Origin: Bacillota bacterium
Lineage (GTDB): Bacteria > Bacillota > Clostridia > Clostridiales > Clostridiaceae
NCBI GenBank assembly: GCA_023445445.1
Contig: JAEXLD010000034.1
Coordinates: forward strand, 1 to 38,288
DNA: 38,288 nucleotides
Reading direction: 5' to 3'
Of this stretch, positions 31,695 to 38,288 are shown piece by piece. The notes beneath the pieces were generated by a model that saw nothing but the letters and a program-made list of their open reading frames with translations, made no database searches and was not told where the DNA came from. How positions within the stretch are numbered: position 1 is the first letter of the stretch; each line of letters begins with the position of its first letter. The translations under genes and the position numbers were made by a program.

Positions 31695-31934
31695 TTAATA
31701 ATTTATACCAGCCTTTTTTATGTTATTAATATCACCTTGAGAACATGGAGTAACAGCAAAAGTCATTTTGCAATTTGGACATACTGTAACGAAGGTTTCC
31801 ATTATAACATCTTCTCCACAGGAACACTTTAGTTCATAAGGAGTAGTTAATTTTAAATTTGCTTTTTCCTTTAATCTAAGTCTATCAACAATAGCTTTTC
31901 CATCTTCTTTATTAGTTCCACAACCACAACTCAT
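31695..31934 (-). CDS. Small cysteine-rich putative zinc-binding protein
   Basis: A 79-residue protein not recognised. It begins MSCGCGTNKED, then has CSCGED (about 38-43), VCPNCKMTF (about 51-59) and a single C near 63. The CSCG and CPNC pair looks like a four-cysteine zinc ribbon; the N-terminal CGCG might be a second metal site. A consensus AGGAGGT site supports expression. It is convergent with the small HNH gene and has no operon partners. Confidence 0.7.
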   Translation of the reverse strand: MSCGCGTNKEDGKAIVDRLRLKEKANLKLTTPYELKCSCGEDVIMETFVTVCPNCKMTFAVTPCSQGDINNIKKAGINY

Positions 31935-32179
31935 AATTGTACCTCCTAGAGTTTTTACTTAATATTATCACATTATCCATTATACATAAACTATTAATTT
32001 AGTATGTAACAATAGTTACCAATATAGCCTTTAGCATATTTTATTACTTATAACTTTAAATATGGATTATATATAAACTTTTTATCTTGCTAATATATTC
32101 TATAACTGTTAATATAATAATGAAAATTAATTAATAATAATTAGCTAATGATAAAGGATTAACTTAGGAGGATATATTA

Positions 32180-32914
32180 ATGGAACGTTTAAAAGATAAA
32201 GTTGCGATTATTACAGGAGGAGCACGTGGAATGGGTGCATCTCATGTAAGACTATTTGTAAGTGAAGGTGCAAAAGTTGTATTTACAGACCTAAATGAAG
32301 AGGAAGGCAAAAAATTAGAAGAAGAATTAGGTGACAATGCAAAGTTTCTTAAACATGATGTTACTGATGCTTCAGGTTGGAATAAAGTTGTAGAAGAAAC
32401 TGAAAAAATATTTGGACCAGTTAATATTTTAGTAAATAATGCTGGAATATCTATGAATAAATCTATTTTAGAAATTACAGAAATGGAGTATAGAAAAATT
32501 GTAGATATAAATCAAGTATCTGTTTTTCTTGGAATTAAGGCAGTAGCTCCATCTATGAAGAAAACAGAAACAGCTTCAATAGTTAATATTTCATCTATGA
32601 ATGGACTAGTAGGGGGTGCAATTGGTTACACAGATACTAAGTTTGCAGTTCGTGGAATGACAAAGGCAGCAGCACTTCAATTATCACCATATGGTATAAG
32701 AGTTAACTCAGTACATCCAGGTGTAATAGAAACACCAATGGTTACTGAAGGAGAAGCCTATGAAACAATTAAGAAGTTTGCTAAACAAATTCCAATGAGA
32801 AGAATGGCTAAACCTGAAGAAGTTTCAAATTTAGTTCTTTACCTTGCTTCAGATGAATCAATATATTCAACAGGAGCTGAATTCGTTATAGATGGTGGAT
32901 TAACTGCAATGTAG
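32180..32914 (+). CDS. Short-chain dehydrogenase/reductase (hydroxysteroid-dehydrogenase-like)
   Basis: NAD(P)-dependent oxidoreductase of 244 residues, the classical SDR length. TGGARGMG (about 12-19) is the cofactor loop. Asp after the second strand in VVFTDLNEEEG (about 37) indicates NAD rather than NADP. NNAG is at about 87-90. The catalytic Ser, Tyr and Lys lie in NISSMNGLVGGAIGYTDTK (Tyr about 151, Lys about 155), and the HPGVIETPM loop is typical of 3-alpha/20-beta-hydroxysteroid dehydrogenases. Substrate is uncertain: steroid, polyol or 3-oxoacyl groups are possible. Three CGT arginine codons (residues 3, 15 and about 160) are unusual beside neighbours that use AGA, suggesting recent transfer. 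AGGAGGA precedes the ATG. Confidence 0.88.
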   Translation: MERLKDKVAIITGGARGMGASHVRLFVSEGAKVVFTDLNEEEGKKLEEELGDNAKFLKHDVTDASGWNKVVEETEKIFGPVNILVNNAGISMNKSILEITEMEYRKIVDINQVSVFLGIKAVAPSMKKTETASIVNISSMNGLVGGAIGYTDTKFAVRGMTKAAALQLSPYGIRVNSVHPGVIETPMVTEGEAYETIKKFAKQIPMRRMAKPEEVSNLVLYLASDESIYSTGAEFVIDGGLTAM

Positions 32915-32996
32915 TTAGTTGTTTATAAATGATAGATATGCAGGTATTTACTCTAATATATGCATATCAATTAAATATTTAATTTTTTTAGATAAT

Positions 32997-33026
32997 AAAA
33001 GCAGACTTGTGTCTGCTTTTATTTTT
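32997..33026 (+). terminator. Rho-independent terminator
   Basis: AAAAGCAGAC-TTGT-GTCTGCTTTT, a 10-bp perfect stem, followed by ATTTTT. It ends the SDR transcript. Confidence 0.9.
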
Positions 33027-33199
33027 GCAAAAAACTAAACTTATTTTAGCAATAAATATTCTATAGTAAAAATTGATATTAATATATTTTTATACTATTT
33101 TTTATATTATAACTCTATCTAAATATTTTATGTTTGAAATTATGTTAAAAAATAGTAGAATATTAGTATAAAAGTAATGTAGTTATTCAGAGGTGGAAA

Positions 33200-34474
33200 A
33201 TGCAAAAAGTAAGTTTGAAAAATATAATAATAGCAATACAAAGAAGCTTAAATATAATGGATGAAAGAATGATAGGACATGGTGAAGAAGTAGCCTATAT
33301 AATGTATAAGTTATTAAAAGCTTCTAATAGTTATACTGAAGATGAAATATTAAGACTTATGGAAATAGCATTTTTCCATGATATAGGTGCTTATAAAATT
33401 GAAGAAAGAGATGAAATTTTAGATGTTAATTTAAAAGGGCCTATGAATCACGCAGTTTATGGATATCTATTTATTAAGTATTTTTCACCATTATCCGATT
33501 TAGCACCAGTGGTTTTGGGTCATCATATGGATCTAGAAGATTTTAATGAAGAAAGGGAAAAAATAATTCCTAAAGAAGCATTATTATTACATTTGGCTGA
33601 TTATATTTCTATTTTAAATATCAGGAAGAAAGCAATTGATAAAGATTGGATACTAGAGATATTAAATAATAAAGCATTGCCAGAACATAAGAAATATTTT
33701 GAGATAGCATGTAATAAATACAATTTATTAGAGAATATTCAAGATACCAGATATATAGAGGAACTATACCAAGTCTTTGACAACGTAGTATTAACTAGAG
33801 AAGAAGTGATAAGTTACATAAGAATGTTAACTTATGCTATTGACTTTAGAAGTGAAGCAACGGTTATACATACAATAACAGTTGAAGAAGTGAGTTTTCA
33901 AATAGCAAAAATACTTAATATAAATGAAGGTGAGGCTAGGAGAATAAGAATAGCTTCAATGATACATGATATTGGCAAAATAGCAATACCTATAGAAATT
34001 TTAGAAAAGAAAAGTAAACTAACCGATGAAGAATTTGAGAAGATAAAGGAACATGCTTTAATTGGATATAAAATATTAAGTAATATAGGTTTAGATGATT
34101 TAAGAGATATAGCTACATTGCATCATGAAAAATTAGACGGTACAGGGTATCCTTTTGGGTTAAAAGGAGAAGAAATTCCATTTGAGACAAGAATAGTTGC
34201 AATAGCAGATGTAATTAGTGCTCTTGTTAATAAAAGAAGTTATAAAGAGGAGTTTTCTAAGCAAGATGTAATATCAATATTATTGGACATGGCATTAAAT
34301 AATAAAATTGATAATGAAATTTGTAATATAGTAATAGATAACTATGACTATATTATGAATAATGTAAGGCAAAATACAAAAAGAATGTTGACTATATATA
34401 AGGATTTAATGAAGGAGTATGAAATTATTTTAAAGTTTTTTCGCAATACTACTTTAGCTAGTATTGACTATTAG
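33200..34474 (+). CDS. Tandem HD-domain protein with C-terminal HD-GYP (cyclic-di-GMP phosphodiesterase type)
   Basis: A 424-residue cytoplasmic protein with two HD-type domains. The first (about 25-190) has HGEEVAYIM, FFHDIGAY, NHAVYGYL and LGHHMDLEDF but lacks the GYP loop, so it is a divergent copy. The second (about 220-400) is a canonical HD-GYP: HTITVEEVSFQIA, MIHDIGKIAIP, EHALIGYKIL and HHEKLDGTGYPFGLKGEEIP. HD-GYP domains cleave cyclic di-GMP. No receiver or membrane sensor is attached, so the first domain may do regulation. A chemotaxis receptor gene follows on the same strand, fitting a motility role. AGAGGTGG precedes the ATG. Confidence 0.85.
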   Translation: MQKVSLKNIIIAIQRSLNIMDERMIGHGEEVAYIMYKLLKASNSYTEDEILRLMEIAFFHDIGAYKIEERDEILDVNLKGPMNHAVYGYLFIKYFSPLSDLAPVVLGHHMDLEDFNEEREKIIPKEALLLHLADYISILNIRKKAIDKDWILEILNNKALPEHKKYFEIACNKYNLLENIQDTRYIEELYQVFDNVVLTREEVISYIRMLTYAIDFRSEATVIHTITVEEVSFQIAKILNINEGEARRIRIASMIHDIGKIAIPIEILEKKSKLTDEEFEKIKEHALIGYKILSNIGLDDLRDIATLHHEKLDGTGYPFGLKGEEIPFETRIVAIADVISALVNKRSYKEEFSKQDVISILLDMALNNKIDNEICNIVIDNYDYIMNNVRQNTKRMLTIYKDLMKEYEIILKFFRNTTLASIDY

Positions 34475-34538
34475 TTATGCAAATTATAATTTTATAAACT
34501 GACTTATATTAAAAATAATGGTGACAATAATTAATTTA

Positions 34539-34575
34539 AAAGTTCAGTGATTCAAAATCACTGGACTTTAATTAT
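34539..34575 (+). terminator. Rho-independent terminator
   Basis: A 13-bp stem (one G-U pair), AAAGTTCAGTGAT / ATCACTGGACTTT, with a short loop, then AATTATATT. It ends the HD-GYP transcript. Confidence 0.8.
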
Positions 34576-34891
34576 ATTCATATTACCTTTTAAAAATAAT
34601 ATTAGTGAATTAAATACTCTTGCAGCAATGATTACTAGCTCTTACATAGGAACTTGCTTATGATTGACTATTTAAGGCTTCTTCTGTAATAATGGATTCT
34701 TCTATAGAGATTAAATATTATATGACTAAATTTATAATTAAAGAAAAATGCTATATTTTTATTAAAGTGTATATATTTTACATATATTATACAAATAAAT
34801 AAAGTATAAATATAGTATTAATAAAATGAGGTACAGGACGAATATTATAATTGAAGAGAAACAATATTAAGAAATATGGAGGAGAAGGGAA
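34576..34891. other. Gene-free spacer before the chemotaxis receptor
   Basis: A 316-bp stretch without a credible gene. The segment 34618-34710 is less AT-rich than its surroundings and could be a gene relic, but it is broken by stops on both strands and I recognise nothing in it. I could not find a flagellar-sigma (SigD) promoter with correct spacing. Confidence 0.4.
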
Positions 34892-36892
34892 ATGAGCAAA
34901 AGAAAAAGGAGTGTAGGAAATAGAATTTTAGCAATTGTTATAGTGTTAGTTATAGCAGTTTCTTCTTTGTTAACTATGACTTCAATATTTAGTTTTACTA
35001 AGAGTTTGAGGGAAAATACATATACTAATCTTAAAGAAAGAGCTGAAGATGCTTCTTTGTCAGTAAATAAAGAAATTGAGATTAGAATAGGACAATTAGA
35101 ATATATAGCTGGATTAAATGATATACAATCAATGGATTGGAGTAAGCAATATCCACTTTTATTAGAAGAAGCAAATGCATGGAATTTTCAACATATATTT
35201 ATAATGGATCCAAATGGAATAGGGTATTATGCAGAAGATAATACAATTAAAGATCAATCAGAAGAAGAATTTTTTAGTGATATTAAAGGAGATAAATATG
35301 TAGTTACTGAACCTTTCATTAAAAAAGATAAAGAAATGTCAATAATAACTATAACAGCTCCCATAAAAAAAGATGGAAAAGTAATTGGAAATATATGTGG
35401 TGTTATTGATTTAAATGACATAAATGAATTTATACAAAATATGAAAATTGGGGAAAATGGGTATACTTTCTTATTACGAAAAAATGGAGAACTTGTAGCT
35501 CATAATGATATGGAATTAGTATATAATCAAATTAATATAAATAATGATGATAGTAACTATAGCTATTTAAATAGTTTTTCAAATATACTTGAGAATATTA
35601 ATAAAGAATCAAATGGAATAGAAGATATAAAAATAGATGATAAAAAGGCTTTTGTAGCATATTATCCAATAGATAAGACATCATGGTCAATAGTATTAGT
35701 ATCATATGTAGATGAAGTATTGACAGGTGTAAATGAAATGATTATAAAACAAATTATAATTGGAGCAATATCTATACTTGCAGCAATAATTATTTCCTAT
35801 ATTATTAAAAGAGGAATTAATATAAAGCTTCAAAATATAAAGAAACAGTCAGAAGAATTATCAAAATGTAATTTATCTTATGAAAATAATATTTTGTATA
35901 AAGATGAATTTGGAGATGTTGTAGATTCACTTAATAAATCTGTTGGTATATTAAATAATACAGTAATAGATGTAAAATATAATAGCAATAAATTGTTTGA
36001 AACTACTTCATCCATTGATAATATGTTTGGTGAAATACAAGAAGAAATTAATGATTCTAAAAATTCAGTAGAACATATTTCAGCAAGTATGGAAGAATCA
36101 GCAGTAGCATTACAAGAATTAAATGATATGACAGTTTCTGTAAATGAAAATACTGAAAATGCATTAAGGCAAGCAGAAAAAGGATTAAAATTAGCTAATA
36201 GTATAGAAGATGAATCTATTCAAATACATAAAGATACTATTAAATCAAAAGAAATAATTGAAACTATCTTTGAACAATGTAATGAAAACTTAAATGAGTC
36301 CTTAGAAAAAGTTAAAATAGTAAAGAATATTGAAGAATTATCAAATTCAATTTTAGATATTGCTAATCAAACAAATCTTTTAGCTTTAAATGCGGCAATA
36401 GAAGCAGCTAGAGCCGGTGAGCAAGGAAAAGGATTTGTAGTAGTTGCAGATGAAGTGAAAAAACTTGCAGAACAATCATCAAAAAGGGTTGGTGAAATAC
36501 ATAAAAGCTTAAATGAAGTAATAAGTGCTGTAGAACAATTATCATTATCTGCAAGAGAAATTTTAAGAGTAATGGATAATGAAGTTATAAATAATTTCAC
36601 AAATATGCTTAGTATTTCAGATAATTATAAATCAGCGGGAATTTCAGTTAAGAAAATGGCATTAGGATTTAATGAAATATCAGAATTAAATGTTAAATCA
36701 ATATATGAAATATCAAAAATTATTTCAGGGATATCTGAAGCAATGACAGAAGTATCTAATAAATCATATAGTATAGTTGGAAATATGTCAGAAGTTAATG
36801 AAAGAAGTAATAATATTTCATTATTAACAAAAGAGTCTAGTAATGTAGCTTCAAATTTAGAAGAAATAGTATCCCAGTTTAAAACTAAATAA
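34892..36892 (+). CDS. Methyl-accepting chemotaxis protein with Cache sensor domain
   Basis: Transmembrane receptor of 666 residues. TM1 at about 11-32 (ILAIVIVLVIAVSSLLTM). The extracellular dCache-type domain spans about 35-285 (WNFQHIFIMDPNGIGYYAEDN; TAPIKKDGKVIGNICGVIDL). TM2 at about 288-306 (IIIGAISILAAIIISYII) is followed by a HAMP-like linker and a long coiled-coil signalling domain. The tip, NLLALNAAIEAARAGEQGKGFVVVADEVKKLAEQS at about 494-530, is the near-universal contact with CheA and CheW. No chemotaxis kinase genes are near. A Cache domain suggests a small ligand such as an amino or organic acid. AGGAGAAGGG precedes the ATG. Confidence 0.93.
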   Translation: MSKRKRSVGNRILAIVIVLVIAVSSLLTMTSIFSFTKSLRENTYTNLKERAEDASLSVNKEIEIRIGQLEYIAGLNDIQSMDWSKQYPLLLEEANAWNFQHIFIMDPNGIGYYAEDNTIKDQSEEEFFSDIKGDKYVVTEPFIKKDKEMSIITITAPIKKDGKVIGNICGVIDLNDINEFIQNMKIGENGYTFLLRKNGELVAHNDMELVYNQININNDDSNYSYLNSFSNILENINKESNGIEDIKIDDKKAFVAYYPIDKTSWSIVLVSYVDEVLTGVNEMIIKQIIIGAISILAAIIISYIIKRGINIKLQNIKKQSEELSKCNLSYENNILYKDEFGDVVDSLNKSVGILNNTVIDVKYNSNKLFETTSSIDNMFGEIQEEINDSKNSVEHISASMEESAVALQELNDMTVSVNENTENALRQAEKGLKLANSIEDESIQIHKDTIKSKEIIETIFEQCNENLNESLEKVKIVKNIEELSNSILDIANQTNLLALNAAIEAARAGEQGKGFVVVADEVKKLAEQSSKRVGEIHKSLNEVISAVEQLSLSAREILRVMDNEVINNFTNMLSISDNYKSAGISVKKMALGFNEISELNVKSIYEISKIISGISEAMTEVSNKSYSIVGNMSEVNERSNNISLLTKESSNVASNLEEIVSQFKTK

Positions 36893-36922
36893 ATTAAAAA
36901 TTTATTTTAAAATCATTAATAT

Positions 36923-36950
36923 AAAGAGTTAGATTAGTCTAACTCTTTTA
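36923..36950 (+). terminator. Rho-independent terminator
   Basis: AAAGAGTTAGA-TTAG-TCTAACTCTTT, an 11-bp perfect stem, then TA. It ends the chemotaxis receptor transcript. Confidence 0.88.
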
Positions 36951-36998
36951 TTGTCTTTAGAATCTGTAGTTTTTATGGTTGGATATTCTGAGAAAAAT

Positions 36999-37029
36999 AA
37001 AAAACCTTACAGTAATAGTAAGGTTTTTT
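36999..37029 (-). terminator. Terminator of the tRNA-fMet transcript
   Basis: A 12-bp stem AAAAAACCTTAC / GTAAGGTTTTTT with a 7-base loop, directly after the tRNA CCA end on the minus strand and followed by ATTTTT. Confidence 0.85.
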
Positions 37030-37105
<76 letters not shown>

Positions 37106-37144
37106 ATATTAAATTACATATTAGCTTTGCTAACTTGTATACTT

Positions 37145-37173
37145 AGTATATGCTTAGAAGATACTAATGTCAA
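37145..37173 (-). promoter_or_regulatory. Promoter of tRNA-fMet
   Basis: On the minus strand TTGACA (37173-37168) and TATACT (37150-37145) are exactly 17 bp apart. The start falls about 32 bases before the tRNA's 5' end, as expected for a processed tRNA precursor. Confidence 0.8.
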
Positions 37174-37285
37174 AATCATATAACATCATATTAAGGCATA
37201 GGATGACAAGAGGTGCTTTAGAAGAACATATGATGTTAAATACTATGAAATAAGGAAAAATTAAATTAAAAGCGATATATTAATT

Positions 37286-37317
37286 TATATTGACAATCAT
37301 TACCATAGTAGTAAAAT
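37286..37317 (+). promoter_or_regulatory. Fur-box-like promoter of the terminal gene
   Basis: TATATTGACAATCATTACC (37286-37304) matches 15 of 19 positions of the classical Fur box. It covers the -35 TTGACA (37290-37295), with -10 TAAAAT at 37312-37317 (16-bp spacer). A repressor here would block transcription, so iron-responsive control of the next gene is predicted. Confidence 0.55.
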
Positions 37318-37350
37318 GAAGTTGAGAATAATTTTCAATGGGAGGTTAAT

Positions 37351-38288
37351 ATGTTTATAGAATTTTTTAATAAATATAAAGATTATGCTAGTGATTATAA
37401 TGGAGGATTATCTAATCATATACCAATGGTAAGTTATTCACTATATGAATTAGGAGTTCCCTTTAATGAGATAGATAAATATTTAAATACTACAGTTGAA
37501 AGAATAAAAATATCAAAAGAAGATTTATCTAAACTATATAATATAGATAATGATAATTTTGAAAAATATTTAGGAATTAAAGATTCTTTTGGCTCATATT
37601 ATCATTATTTTTCTAAGAAAATAAATAAATCTAATTATTTAGAGGCAATAGGAGAATTTTTACCTATATTAATTAAGGGCGTTGCAGCTCGTGCTTTTCA
37701 TCCATTAATTAGGCTATCCTTCGCAGTAAGAAGTGAAAATATAGAAGAGGTTACAAAATCACTAAGCTATTTTGCTAGCACATTTCTTCCACATGAATTT
37801 GATGCTTTGCCTTCTAAATCAGAAAATCCATTAGAGGAGTTAAAAGTACTAGTAGAATCTATTAACAATGAGGAATATAGCGGTAATTTAATTGCAGACA
37901 CAATAGGAAATATATATAGACTTGAAGGCTTTAAGAATAATACTTTTACCTTAAAGGGAGATTATGAACAAATACTACATCAATTAGATAAAATTATAAA
38001 TAAACTATATGTAGAAACACAGGATTTTACTATATTACATGGAGTCACATCTAAAGAAGCAATTAAAACTTTATTACCTTTAGTTAAAGATAAGGAATAT
38101 GTATTACAAAATTATTGGATAGCAATTTTAGCAGCTTATATATCAATAGGTAGTCCTAAAATTAAAGACTTAAACATTGATATACCAGAGGATTTACCTG
38201 ATTTTAACGAAATAATAAGAGCTAATATTGATTCAAAGAATGATCATTCAATTAAACTTGCTAATAGCTGTAGAATAGAATTTGAAAG
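37351..38288 (+). CDS. Questin-oxidase-like (DUF4243) protein, 5' part
   Basis: A gene that runs off the right end; 312 codons are visible with no stop. GGGAGGT precedes the ATG. The N-terminus SNHIPMVSYSLYELGVPFNEIDKYL and the middle part FHPLIRLSFAVRSENIEEVTKSL are those of the questin oxidase/AflY-like family, whose fungal members perform Baeyer-Villiger-type ring cleavage of anthraquinones. YYHYF and AFHP histidines are candidates for metal binding. No secondary-metabolite genes are in view. In an anaerobe, an oxygen-using role is puzzling, and an iron-linked one is hinted at by the Fur-like box upstream. True function unknown. Confidence 0.7.
   Translation, partial: MFIEFFNKYKDYASDYNGGLSNHIPMVSYSLYELGVPFNEIDKYLNTTVERIKISKEDLSKLYNIDNDNFEKYLGIKDSFGSYYHYFSKKINKSNYLEAIGEFLPILIKGVAARAFHPLIRLSFAVRSENIEEVTKSLSYFASTFLPHEFDALPSKSENPLEELKVLVESINNEEYSGNLIADTIGNIYRLEGFKNNTFTLKGDYEQILHQLDKIINKLYVETQDFTILHGVTSKEAIKTLLPLVKDKEYVLQNYWIAILAAYISIGSPKIKDLNIDIPEDLPDFNEIIRANIDSKNDHSIKLANSCRIEFE

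Noticed and set aside
34700..34891. SigD-type flagellar promoter before the chemotaxis receptor gene
   Set aside because: TAAA and CGAATATT elements occur but with the wrong spacing (about 11-13 bp where about 15 is needed).

Overview
This is a low-GC window with clostridial gene content. Codons are AT-rich and AGA dominates for arginine. Ribosome-binding sites are strong, and the genes are anaerobic ones: AsrABC sulfite reductase, the glutamyl-tRNA route to tetrapyrroles, YhbD/bactofilins, a GltD-like iron-sulfur flavoprotein, and the radical SAM/TIGR03915 DNA-repair pair. It looks like a chromosomal segment of Clostridium sensu stricto or a close relative. I see no phage, IS element, CRISPR array or rRNA.

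Layout. 0-8.3 kb: a GltD-like oxidoreductase; two bactofilin-like proteins with a YhbD-type protein; a PucR/CdaR-type regulator behind a near-consensus CodY box; adenine deaminase on the minus strand behind a guanine-class purine riboswitch; homoserine O-acetyltransferase (MetA with Glu111); and a degenerate extended-SDR protein. 8.4-21 kb: a sulfite-reduction and siroheme block. It contains a DUF2871 membrane protein, a Crp/Fnr-type regulator, asrABC, then hemA, a SirC-like dehydrogenase, hemC, a cobA-hemD fusion, hemB, hemL, a CbiK-type chelatase and a formate/nitrite/hydrosulfide-family channel. Together these can make siroheme from glutamyl-tRNA, load it into AsrC, reduce sulfite to sulfide and possibly export the sulfide. 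A TGTGA-N6-TCACA palindrome sits exactly 41.5 bp upstream of the start predicted from a TATAAT box before asrA, which is class II activator geometry. The regulator carries the matching R-E-x-x-x-R recognition helix.

21-29 kb: ilvE and ridA diverge. The radical SAM/TIGR03915 pair follows on the minus strand, with a LexA box exactly filling the 17-bp spacer of its promoter. Then come an orphan PotD-like lipoprotein, a DUF3867-like protein and an ABC-F ATPase. 29-38 kb: an IclR regulator beside a decayed 6-phospho-beta-glucosidase gene, a small HNH protein, a small Cys-rich protein, an SDR with atypical arginine codons, a tandem HD/HD-GYP protein, a chemotaxis receptor, initiator tRNA-fMet, and a questin-oxidase-like gene cut by the window edge behind a Fur-box-like promoter.

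The least explained structure is a set of degenerate seven-base repeat arrays. They start at or inside stop codons and run in the sense direction of the preceding gene. The largest is 20 uninterrupted heptads after ridA; others follow the TIGR03915-family gene and the ABC-F gene, with shorter ones around 21.0-21.1 kb. Most heptads carry a stop triplet, and because 7 is 1 mod 3 the stops rotate through all three frames.
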